Assembly: GCA_950295325.1 (NCBI GenBank)
Contig: OX485806.1
Span: forward strand, 17,980,001-18,044,000
Origin: Polytrichum commune
Lineage: Eukaryota > Streptophyta > Polytrichopsida > Polytrichales > Polytrichaceae
Direction of reading: 5' to 3'
DNA: 64,000 nt
Made by a program: the position numbers and the translations under genes. The notes under the pieces were generated by a model. The model was given only the letters and a program-made list of their open reading frames with translations, did not search any database and had not been told where the DNA came from. Positions 50,095 to 61,800 of the stretch are shown here, piece by piece; position 1 is the stretch's first letter; the number at the start of each line of letters is the position of its first letter.

Positions 50095-50320
50095 GACAGG
50101 GGTTGGCGAATACCCAGATATATATCCGAACGTGTTTCTGACATGGCAGGGTATCCAACTTGGCATTCAAGGTGTATCGGAAGGTGTAACGGAAAAGTCG
50201 GTTTAGTAGCGGGTATGTAGACCAGCGTAGGGCCCACGTGGCGGAAAGGGAATGGGGGAGGCGGGGGATATGGCAGCATGGGTGGGGAGCGAGGCGTGTG
50301 GAATTTCATTTCCTACGTGG
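50095..50320. promoter_or_regulatory. Cluster of three ACGTGG (G-box-like) sites
   Basis: CCACGTGG lies at 50095-50102 and at 50234-50241, and CTACGTGG at 50313-50320. CACGTG is a classic plant bZIP/bHLH binding core. The cluster sits about 2.5 kb upstream of the kinase ATG but may be under 1 kb from its start of transcription. No plus-strand gene follows. Confidence 0.5.
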
Positions 50321-50366
50321 GCCAGGGCGGCGAGTCAGCTTTCCCCCTTTTGCAATGGAGATCTAA

Positions 50367-50415
50367 GGTGTATATATATATATATGTGTTTGTGTGTGTG
50401 TGTGTATATATATAT
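50367..50415. repeat. TA/TG microsatellite
   Basis: A run of TA, then TG, then TA dinucleotides. It marks the edge of the GC-rich upstream region of the kinase gene. Confidence 0.9.
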
Positions 50416-52457
50416 CTTTAGAATGGCCACCTTCATTGGTGGTATGACCGCCCAAACACACTACTTATTGACGGGTCCACCTTCGTTTCATTTGACGGGT
50501 TACTTTTGTTCAGGCTTTTTAGTGTGACGGACAACATTAAAATATGTTTTTCAAATGACAGGTTGTGAGAAACATAATCTTTCCCACAAAATTCAAGGTT
50601 AACCCACGTTCTTTCCATTATAAATGTAGAGAAGTTTGAACTTCTTAGAATAGGTAGTCCAAATTAAGAACTCTATGAGTCTTCATGTTATGCCATAACT
50701 CAAGTATTGACCTCCAATCCACATTCTCCAGCTTTATCCCACATAATGATACTCACATCAGAGCATCCAAAGTGTCTAGCTTTAACGAAGCTTGCAAATG
50801 GCTCTTGATGGCAGTTTCTTTTGGAAATTCCTTTTTCACAATTTGCAATACTTGAGGGACTAACAAGTATTTTTGGCCAAAGTTTCATGAGATGTGGCCT
50901 ATTGGTTAACCACTCGTTGATGCCTCAATAAAATCGCCATGCCTTGTACAATGATTTGTTTCACATTCATGTCTCAAAGTTTCTACGAATCCATCCTTGA
51001 TTGATTAAAATGTAAGAAAATGATAAATAAAAGTCTATAAAATAACATAAAGTGAAAGAACACTTTAAAATAACTTATATAGCAATATTATTAAGTTTAA
51101 TAATACAAAGTTCAATTATTCTTTGCATATTTTGAACAACACAATCATCCATGTACACAAATATACACAGCAAATGTCTTCAATTTTTGGCACAAATTAA
51201 GAAATCAATGACCCAAGATACAACCAACTCAGGCGAACTAGTGCAACCCGAGTGGAAATTAAGAAATAATGTTCATCTACAGTCTATCCAGATATCTTCA
51301 TATTTTACTTATCCTATAGAAAACAATTTAAAATATGTACCTCTTAAGAAGGTTCATGTTTATGTGAACCTTGAGAACCAAATAAAGGTGTTTTGGGTAG
51401 TTGGTGAGGATCCCTCCTTGGTTTGCCCAACCTTGAATTATTTTCAAATGTCATCTTGAGGTCGATCTGGTGATCTAGTTTGATAAAAATTAAACAATGA
51501 ATTGTTAATTATTAATAATTCATTTAATTTATAAAACACATTAAAAAACCAATTCAAATCAAACAAGATTATGCACATGTTTTTCTCGAGAGTGAACATT
51601 GGGAGGAAGCACCACGCTCTATGGCTTCAATTTGCCCTCCTTGGTTTCACATACGAGGATTTACATATCAACAAGTCACTAAATTAGACTGAATCACATT
51701 CTTGTCACCTTACATGACATCATGGCTCTCTTGGACACAACATCACACCATGCTCAAAAACCTAAAAAACACCTCACACTGAATTATCAAACCATATATG
51801 TATTTTACATTTGCCTTTGCATGCTTATTGTGGTTCTGTCTAGACACCCTCAGTGCACCTTGGAACATTTATCCCGGCACATATTACATAATTATCTATA
51901 AATGCCCAAGGAAACACCCAATTCCAAAAGCAATGAGAACTCTCTTTAGGGTTTCAATGATTTCACTTCTATATGTTAGTGCTTTGACACGACATAACAA
52001 GGGCAAACGCCATTCAAAGTCACATATTGAGCTCTACATAAAGATTCAAGCCATGATTCAAATACCAACATGGCCTTTCCTATGTTGATTGCACATGCTA
52101 CTCTATTGGTCCATACCTTATGCATATATTCATTGGTTTATAATTCATTTTAATGTTTGATACTACCTAGCAATTCACATGAAGTTAAAACTAGTATAAG
52201 ACATAAATGCATAGTTCTTAATACATATTACAACTTTTATTGTTATTATCAACTTATTGTGGAGCAATTGTCAAGGGTGCACTAAATTCAAGGACAAAAC
52301 TTCAAATATCTCAAGCATGGATGGGCAAGTAAAATCCAACAAATAAACGCTTTGTCAGGAAACAACAAGGGCAAATGTTATTTGAAATCGCATATTGAGC
52401 TTTGTGTAAATTCAAGGTAAGGTTTAGGAATTAATATGTTTTTCTTATTAAGTGGTT

Positions 52458-52745
52458 GAAGTTCAAGACCTCGAGAACAAAACCCAACTTAATAAAGAAA
52501 AACTGGAATATCACCTCACACCAAAGTATCAATGCATGGGGTGAACCAACTCGTAATTACAAATAAACAAATTGAGTTTGAGGAATAACCAATTGAAGTT
52601 TAAGACTTTGGGAACAACCCACAATTCAATAAAGAAAACCCGGAAGATCACCTCACACCAAATTATCAATGCATGGGGAGAACTGACCGTCAATTACAAA
52701 TTAACTTGTTGAAGTTCAAGACTTCGTGAAAAACCCCTAATTCAA
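52458..52745 (+). repeat. Local tandem repeat, units of about 115-137 bp
   Basis: Units start GAAGTT(C/T)AAGAC at 52458, 52595 and 52711, the third being partial. Shared blocks include ATCACCTCACACCAAA and TATCAATGCATGGGG. No coding frame. Confidence 0.75.
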
Positions 52746-55700
52746 TCACTTCCAGCTATTCCATGTATACTCTCGAACTCTTCAATGATCACAATCGCAT
52801 TGAAAATTCAACACAAACTCAAATTAGGTTTAGGTAGGTGTCACTTACAATTGTATAAATTGCCCGTATCTCCTAAATCACTAAGAAATCGAAGCGTGAC
52901 TTATATATTACAAGATACAATATGTGTTTGCCCATAGTTATGGGATATGGTTGACAGGTAATGGTTGACGGGAATTTTATCTTGATACCCTAATAGTTTT
53001 TTTTAAATAAATTATTTATTAAATTTTAAGCGCGCCTTTCCATGTGACATGTATTTTTCATTTTCCGCTCTACTCTCAACGGGCAAGATTGATTTCCAAT
53101 TTCATATGCTTTTCTTTTGACTTGTGACAAGTGCAAAAGGAAGCCTTGATCTTCATCCCCACACCTGGCCCCTCACCTCCCTTCATCGTTGTTGTCAATG
53201 TGCTTGCTTGGAATTGTGTGTGTGTGTACACTTAGGGCCAATTTAGCCTACAATGAAGAAATGCATTGATCGGTCAGGAATACTAGCCCAGGGTTATTTG
53301 AGGCAACAATATAACAAACAAGATGGAAAAAAGAAAATGAAAACAAAGAAAGAAAATATCAAATTAGAGTTCTCCAGAAGGATGAATGAAAACGGAAGGA
53401 TGAAACATGGAATGTCAAATACAAAACCCCCACGGCAAATTTCCAAAACTTGAGGACCGGCCCTTAGGGTTGTGACAACAAAGCTCCACCGACTACATAC
53501 ACAACTTGGTTTGGTTCAAGGGCACTATTGGTGTGAAATATCTCGAGTCTTTGGTTGTGACTCCTATTTTGTCGTCTTATTTTCCTTTTGGAATATTGTC
53601 ATCTCCATTGCGTGGTTGTAGTTCTCTCTCACTCTCTCTCCTTTGTGTTCTTCCTTTGCCCCTACTTTGGGGACTATCCCATGGTTTTAGGACAACTACA
53701 TTGACTATGTCAATTGTTCTAGAGTAAAGGATATTCATGTCCATATCAAGGATCAACACCAAGGCAGGCATGTCTAAAATGGACACATTCTACACGAGTA
53801 CCTCGTTTCCTCTTGAGTAACTAAATGCATGCCATGATTAGTAAATGCAAACAAAAATTGTAGTTGTCAAAGCTCGTATGAATGTTTCTTTTTGTTGTGA
53901 GTTGTTTCTTCTTTAGAATATCACATGTGTTGATTAATGAGCATATACTAGGTAATAATTTACGACTATGTGGTCAATATCTTTTGAACACGAGGTTTGT
54001 GAGTGTGAGGGTACGTGCAAGGGTCCTTATTTAGTATGCAAGAATGCAAGTTGTTTCTTTTCTCTCTCCTAAAGAGTGTATTCCTCAACGAACCAAGATG
54101 CGCGTGGAGTTACATTGATTGACCCATTTAGTGCATGTGGTACTAATTTTCAAAACATGCATTACTTTGTCAAATCTCAAAATTAGTGAGGGTTGAATTT
54201 CTTAACGAGTGATACTAAATTCATGAATACATGCTTGTTTACCATACATTCAAGTGTGTGCTATAAGATATTTTTAGAGTGCATAATTTGTTATGGTGGG
54301 CTCGAAGAGGCTTCTACTTCTTCTTCTTCTTTTATTCAAATGACGCCACTCAATCTTGAGGTGTCTCTCAACACATAGACTGAAGAGAGCTTGTATTGAG
54401 AGGTTTATGACACTTTGACACTATGGGCTCCCAAAACCCTAGGTTTCTTTGGTGGCACTAATTTCACAAGATAAACAAATTTAGTATCACATTCACTAAT
54501 TTCCCATACGCACTTTTAGCCCACCCTCACTAAATGAGACACCACGGTGCCTTTACCAATTCGGCACCAATTAAACTATTTTAAAAGAGAACCATTTGTG
54601 AAATTTTATTTTAATTTATAAAAAAAAGTTAACATGGAAAATAGAGTTTCCTTTACATCCGAGATTGCTGAATTTCAAAATATACATATGAATAATATAT
54701 CCTATAAATAGCCAATGTGGTAAATGTGCTACTTTAATCAGTGTAGAATTTATGGAGTAAGTTGGTCCACGTCACATGGAGTAGTTTTTTTTTTCCTATA
54801 CAGCGTTGATTACCTTACAGGCACAGTCTTTTTCATTCGACATAAACATTTCCACCCTTCAATGACTTTAGGGTACGTAGATAGGTCTCATGTTCATTCA
54901 TCCATTAGACAATCTCATCCCATCCTTTTCTCTCTCTCTCTCTCTCTCTTCGCACCTTCTACCAAGTCCTCTCCTATTGCTCTACTTGGGAGCCACCCCT
55001 AACAATTGCATCAACTACATAACGTGATGTGCACCACATTGCTTACAAAAAATGTTTAGGGTTATCGTTGCCCAATAATTGCAACCTTGGGATCATCATA
55101 TTCATTCATCCTATTTTGTCTTCACATCACATCACACAACTCCTCGGTTGTGTACTGTGAACATTATTATCCTTTAATCCTTGGACCCCCCATTTATGGG
55201 AAGCATTCAAGCTATGTACTTTTCAACAAGAAGTTGTAAATCATCATAATATTTGACATCATTTTTCTTCCAAAAGACACCATCATATAGTCGTTGAATA
55301 ATGTTATGCATCTCCATCCCCATGTTGTTTTATATTGACTATATATGCTTATACTTCCCACTCACTCCCTATGTCCTCCTTTTCTCATGGCCCGATCACA
55401 CCAAACCGATTGTCCGGTTCCAACTGTGAAATTACTAGAGATTATGTTGAGATATAGATGTTGGCCCACCGTTTTCCACACTATTACAGTCGGAGATGAC
55501 GATGGATGGTGTCAGAACTGGTTGGTGTGATCAGCCCCTCACACTCAAGAGATATTCCACTCATGCCAAGGGTTTTGCACACAAAATTTCTCCTACCTAG
55601 GGTGGCTTTAGTGGAAATTGTACCATTTCATAACATACCAAATTTTATAGAAATTGTTAACTTTGATCAAATAAAATTTAACAAGGAATTTTATGAGAAA

Positions 55701-56139
55701 ACATTGGTTTTCATGTTTGTCGATGTTGGGAACAAACTAAATGTTCAATTTTTTTATTAATAATTTATTTTTCCGCTATGATTAATCATACACATTTCAA
55801 GTATGTGTATGATTCTGGCTTTATTGTTTTCCCTTGGACTAGAATGGCTCGGTGTTAAAGAAAAAGTAATAACTAACAAATTCAAAGTTATAGGTGAAAT
55901 GTAGCTTTATTGGTGTCTGCTTCATTGATTTGCTCCTATGCAAGAATTTCATGTGCATGCCCACCTCAACCACATCATCCATGGGCACACTTCATTGTCA
56001 ACCAACCTCATGGAACATTTTCCAAGTTTGTGAACTTTGAGCCCAATTTTGATTGTTTTCTTCCCAATTTGGCATTGGTGTACCAATCAATTACAACCTT
56101 GTTATATTATTTGTATTGTTCACATCCTCGAATCCTCGT

Positions 56140-56386
56140 AAATAAATAAATGAACTAATACTCAATGTAGGGCAATCTGACGTGAATTTGAGTCCGTTGG
56201 CCCTACCTTGCTCAAGAATCCTCTTAGTGCAGGGTGGGGTGTACTGCTTACCTTGCGATGGGTGGGCTCTTGGCTTCCTACCCACCTGACTGGTTTTTTC
56301 CTGTCACGTAGAGAGAAGATTTCATACCAGGAATCGAACCGCCAACCACTCCACTATCACCTAGTAGTTTAGGGTCATCTTGGACC
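56140..56386 (-). mobile_element. SINE relative, copy 2
   Basis: On the minus strand it starts GGTCCAAGATGACCCTAAAC, has an A-box-like TAGGTGATAGTGG and a B box GGTTCGATTCC that matches the consensus GGTTCRANNCC exactly. A 9-of-10 flanking match (TCACATCCTC / TCATATCCTC) may be the target duplication. It is longer than the 15.7-kb copy at its 3' side. Confidence 0.65.
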
Positions 56387-57478
56387 CTCATATCCTCACT
56401 TGTTCATATATGAAATATTTATTTTACTCCTTATGCAAACACTTGCGACAACTATGCATAGTTGACCATACCATTTGCATGGCATTCCCGCCTTCAATTA
56501 CATAATGTGTAATGTAAACTCATTTTGTGCAGCACAATACAAACTCAACTTCTTCAACCCCATGTTGCATCAATATATAGTTATTTTCATTATGGACATA
56601 ATATTAAGGGTGGGTCGAACATGCATTTCAATCATGCTGATCCCATAAGGGGTCAGCGTTTCTTCTCTCTCTTCTCTCTTATTTTCATTAAGATGCCGTT
56701 TGTTCATGATTTTTTCGTTGTCCCCATACCCACTCCCTCCTAGCCTACTAAAAGGCCACTTCTATTCAAATGCACATGTAGCTTCATGATGTATACACAC
56801 ATTGTGCAATTTGGTGTGACCCATTGTTTGGTATTGTATACATGTGAATGCATGATATCAATATATTCAACGTCCTAGTAGTGCTATTTGGAGACTTGAG
56901 TTAGTCCTTGGATCAATACCATTCAAAAGCATATTGATTCTAAGATGATTTGGCCTAGGTACGAAGGTTTTCTTGCATGGTATTTAGACCCGAAAAATGG
57001 TATAAAAAAGACAAGAATACCGTGAAATAACCATATACTATTGGTATCAAAAACTGTGAAGTCCTCGTTATGGGTAATTAAATAATATGAATTGTTTTTT
57101 CTTCGTCTGGCATGCCTCCTTGAAACCCAAGTGTACATTGATGTTAAGTTATTAGTGGGTTTTGGATAGTAAGAAACAATCAAGGGCTTTGTGCTACCAA
57201 GATCGCCCTGTAATCGTATATATGACATCAATTAATTTTAGCCTTTGGACGTCCACAAAACTCATGCTTGTTAGAAGACCATGTCACATGTAGATGGATT
57301 ATGTAGTTAGTCGTTAGGACTTACATAATTATTTTCTCGTATGAGTTAAATCACATCACGAGAGTATCGAGGTTGATTGGCCTACTCTAGCAAAACATGC
57401 AATAAATTGTTTTGTGTGTCTTTGTTAAATCGCACGAGAAGAGTTTGAAGGTCAATTGGTCTATGCATGCATAACATA

Positions 57479-58066
57479 CTTCCTCTGTCTCAAAATGATT
57501 GTCCGGTTTATCTACCCAGCTAGAAATTTGATGCTTGAAGTCAAATATATTCATGCCAAACTTTCATCTTCAAGAAGTCTTTCAAAACTGCAACTTCAGG
57601 GGGGCATATCGGAGTAGTTGTTATTTAATATTTTAAGAGTCATACTTACAACCACTAGTAGAAAACTATGCAAAAAAGAACCGCAATCGTTTTTCCATTG
57701 CGGTTCGTTTGACCACCCTGCTCTGCAGTTGTAAAACGACTGCAAACTTAATTTTTTTGGTTTACCAGCTGAATATTTGAAATTTTGGGGGCTTGTAATA
57801 TACCGTTGGAAAGGTCTTGAAAATAGCTTTCCAACCGTATATTACACACCCTATAATTAATAAAATTTCAGTCCAAAAAACGAGAAAGAAAAATTTGCAG
57901 TTGTTTAGCGACTGCAGGGCAGGGTGGTCAAAAGAACCGCAATGGGAAAACGACTGCGGTTCTTTTTCGCATACTTCCCTACTAGTGAACTACTTGGTCA
58001 ATGGTCAAACGGGTATTAATCTCGCCAAAGTTAGGAACATGAACAATCATTTTGGAATAGAGAGAG
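57479..58066 (+). mobile_element. Stowaway-type MITE (Tc1/mariner) carrying a nested insertion
   Basis: The left end reads CTTCCTCTGTCTCAAAATGA and the right end, read inward, CTCTCTCTATTCCAAAATGA; both are close to the plant Stowaway terminal repeat and both are flanked by TA (57477-57478 and 58067-58068). Without the nested element and its 3-bp duplication the MITE would be about 250 bp, the usual Stowaway size. Confidence 0.85.
57653..57987 (+). mobile_element. CACTA-type foldback element nested in the Stowaway MITE
   Basis: 335 bp starting CACTAGTAG and ending CTACTAGTG, with a 3-bp duplication AAC (57650-57652 and 57988-57990), as expected for CACTA/EnSpm elements. The terminal arms (about 95 bp each) are inverted repeats, and the central part is also palindromic (GTAATATACCGTTGGAAAG against CTTTCCAACCGTATATTAC), so the whole element can fold into one long hairpin. 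A smaller GAACCGCAA...TTGCGGTTC palindrome lies inside each arm. No transposase. Confidence 0.88.
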
Positions 58067-58629
58067 TACCATCTTTCTATATGTTAATCATATTGTTGGA
58101 GTTGGGTTTGAAAATTTTCACATTCACACACTCAAGTCATTTAAGTTGTTCTATGGTTTGGCTTTAAACAACTAAATTAAAGTTACAAATTTGATTGGCG
58201 TCGTTTAACAATGGTTGAGAAGCACTCACAACCCACATGTACATCAAAATGTAGCATTTAAGAAGTCGAAGCAATGAAGTGGATTATAGGTTGCAAATAT
58301 CTAAAGAGCCAAATACCATTATTTTTCAATCCTTAATGGCCACCGGGTTAGTTCCAATGAGCATGGGGTTTCTATATCACCTTCAATCTTGATGGCAATT
58401 CAATTCACTATCACCTACATATCTTATGATCAACCACTTGTATGTAGAAGCCAACCCCATTGATATAAGGATCTCGAAGAAAAAAAACCTAAAAAAACGG
58501 AGTAAATGAAATTATGATGCAGATGATAGTGATATCTTTCATCATTCGTTCACAAGAAGTTTTAAGAAATGTGATACCCCACCATATATATATATATATA
58601 TATTTGTGTGTGTGTCAACATCAATCAAT

Positions 58630-58868
58630 CCGACATCGATTTGGGCCTATTGACCCTACCATGCTCAAGAATCCTCTTGATGCATGGTGGGGTGTATTGT
58701 CTACCTTGCAGGGAGTGGGCTCTTGGCTTCATACCTACCTACTGAGATTTTTTTTCCCGTCAAGTAGTCATAAGATTTCATTGTGGGAAATCAAACCGCC
58801 AACCACTCCATTTTGAAATGGGTACCTCTCCACTGTCACCCAGTAGTTTAGGGTCATCTCAGACCTTT
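58630..58868 (-). mobile_element. SINE relative, copy 3
   Basis: On the minus strand it has GATGACCCTAAACTACTGGG, an A-box-like TGACAGTGGAGAGG and a degenerate B box GGTTTGATTTCC. It shares the longer 3' part with the copy at 56.2 kb (ATGCTCAAGAATCCTCTTGA on the plus strand). A TA microsatellite borders it. Confidence 0.65.
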
Positions 58869-61800
58869 ACCTGAACTTAAGCCTCCACCCATACATCATA
58901 CGTTTATTTGGACAACAAACCACACGGATGCTTGATAGCTAACGTTCTAGACTTCACTCTCCTTGCGTTTGTACACTTGCATTTCTCTATGATGCAATTG
59001 GACCTCCACAAAGCATCTCCACAAGATAGCCTCAACGGGCCAAGTTTTGGACCTCAATTATTTTGGTAGCACTTGGGCATCGAATGGATGCTTTCGATTA
59101 CCAAAAAAGAGAACTGTTGAACGTATAACATCTCCCTTTGTCATTGTTCTGATGTAGTGGGCCACAAAAGTGTTTTTTAAATGTTGAACTTTGCTTCATG
59201 TGCTAACGCGGATGCATTTGGTTGTCGTATTTTGAAATTTGATTTGGAAGTGTGCATGACTATGTATTTTTTGGGAATAGGTTGACATGCATAATGCAAT
59301 GCTGAAAGGCAAAATCCATTTCTATGTATACATATGTTCATAAAAGAAAGATAATAACTTTTTTTTTGTCCACACAAAAATGAAGTTGTTGCAATAAAAT
59401 AGTATATTCTCACATTACCTTTTAACTTGTTTATGATCAACCCCATCAGCTTGTCTCAATCACATGAAGCATCCCCGCTAATATTCTAGACAATCACAAA
59501 ATAAACAAGTCAATATTGTTAATGTGTCAACAACCAAAGAAAATTGTGTTGATGGTGATTTTTTTTTCTAAAATCGATACTTTCATAATTGTCATGGAGA
59601 ATATCCAAGTCATTATTTTCTCATATAATCCACATCATGATAGATAACAATTTCTATTTAAGTCATATTTTTATTTATGTTACTTTTCTTCAATAATTAA
59701 AAGACAATTTTAATGAAAAGCATTCCCCCATGCATCTATAAGTTGTATATGACGAGGATTTTAAGTAGAAGATATCAAGAGCCACAAACACCAATTGAAT
59801 AAATGATAAGTCTTTATTTTCATGTGATCATTTATTGAAATTGAGCACAAAGGACAAAAAAATATATGGAATTAAACAAATTCAATACAATTTTTTGTTC
59901 ACAAACGGGTAGTAGCATTGTTCTTAGCATATCAATATATATTAAACATTCTCTAAGTATAGGTATGTCATCTTCACATCCATAACGGAGGTTAGTTTCT
60001 ACACCTTTCACACCTATTGTCTCAGTGTATTTGTATTTGAGTTCAAAATTAGGGTGAGTCATCAAAGAATAGAGTAGTGGTGCTCAAATATGAATGATAA
60101 ACTTTAAACAAAGGATTGAGTTCCTTGTACAATATTGATCTTGTATTTGACAACTCATAGTAGTTCATGTTATGTGAATTAACAAAGCTATAAGTTGCAG
60201 TGATGTGTTTTCACCCTAGGTAAATTACATGGACAAGGAGGCAACCTAGTTGCACATGTCAATGTAGCTCTTCTTGCACCCATTTCCCAAGGGGGTGTTT
60301 TTCTTTATCTTTATCTTTATCTTTATCTTTTTTTCCCTTTGTCGGCAACGATACTTGCTAATAATACACACCAAACATTGGAAAAGGGGGTCACAAAATT
60401 CAAGCAAAGTGATCATTTGTATACTGTAGAGGCTCTCTATATCAACTTTACATGAATATGAATGTAGTTTCCACATGGGATTCAAGTGGTCTTTGCGAGT
60501 GTGAGCATGACATATGGCAAAGTTTAAGGAGAAATTGATTATTTTGTGACGGAATAGAGAGCCCTCTCTGGTATGGAGTCGTGCCCAACACATGTTACTT
60601 TACTCATTGACTATAAACTTATACACGGATGAAATAAGTTGCCATGACTTTCGTTGATTGTCCATCCATCCCATGATGCTTTTACTTCAAATCAAGCCAG
60701 TTATAATTTCATTTCTCAAGTCAAATGAACTTACTTCCTTGCGAGCTCACAATGACTCGACTTAAGTATTAAAATGAAATAAAACCCAAGTGATAAATTC
60801 TTGAATGGTTGATCGAAGTGGGTGCACACGAAAGTTGTTTACAAATGTTTCTATTATTATTTTCAAAATTGGGTCCGACACTACTTCAAGGCAATTGGTT
60901 GAATGCGCATTCCAATTTGGGGGTTTAACTGTTTACATGATCGCACACATGCCTTGATGCATGGTCTTGTATTTGATGCAACCGATTCTATTCTTGTTTT
61001 ACTTTATAATAACAACACCCAAATCCTTGTGCACATTTATGTGGGTCCGGAAAAATTAGCGGATTACACCCATGCCATTCTTTGAAGGCCCATCCGTTGC
61101 ATTTGATAAGTCCGACATTTAAAATTGGCACTTGTCTATAGTATTGCTAGTTGGGGTTGTCAACCTGCATGTAATTGCTTATTGGTGGACCCATTAATAG
61201 GACCCGTATAATAGTGTATTTAACATTGGGTTTTAGTAGTAGCTTGACCAATTGGCTTCACTACGAGGGCCGCTTCACACTATGGTCGTCCAAGTTAAGA
61301 GGGCGTGGGATTGAATGGCCAAACTTTGTCGAGAGTCCAAAGAAATGGGCTGAAAATAACCAATAAAATATAGGAATTGGAGCCTTCAGCCATGCACAGT
61401 GTGAAGCCTCCTAAGGCCAAGCCCAAAGTCCAAACCTTTGGCCATGAACTCCCACAACCTCTCGACTTGGACGGCCATAGTGTGAGCCTCCAAAGGTCAA
61501 GCCCAAAGTTTAAAGGAAGAAGGAGTGTGCCACTATATTCCCTGCTCAAAACAACCCCTCCAATCTAACGACCAAGATATGGTTAGTTTTTTTTTCTTTT
61601 TTCCTTTCTTAATAGTTTTGTTCTATATAAAAATAAATCGACCGTGGCTTGGGTTTCCATTCTTGTCTGACCCAAACTTTCCTTCGAGAGTTCGTTGTTT
61701 TGGTCACAAAGCACTACCACATAAGTATTTTAAATTGCGACAACCATTGGACTTTGACCTCTAGTGTGAAGAGTCGAGAAGCCGAATTCTTGATTTCTTG

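Larger units (their letters stand above)
50416..57470. other. Gene-poor AT-rich region
   Basis: I see no convincing gene here; the open frames are short, with no domains and no splice-compatible partners. It contains a local tandem repeat at about 52458-52745, a partial duplication of a GGGCAAA...CATATTGAGCT block (52000 and 52370), a CT microsatellite (about 54931-54950), and a SINE relative near 56.2 kb. Confidence 0.55.

Noticed and set aside
51151..51459. 102-codon plus-strand open frame in the right-hand gene-poor region
   Set aside because: AT-rich, no recognisable motif, no splice-compatible neighbours; most likely chance.
54800..55010. Possible signal-peptide-like open frame at 54724-55002
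   Set aside because: Its hydrophobic appearance comes from T-rich and CT-repeat DNA; no cleavage context or downstream domain.
56315..56345. tRNA-like B box GGTTCGATTCC on the minus strand
   Set aside because: No cloverleaf with acceptor and anticodon arms can be built; it belongs to a SINE.
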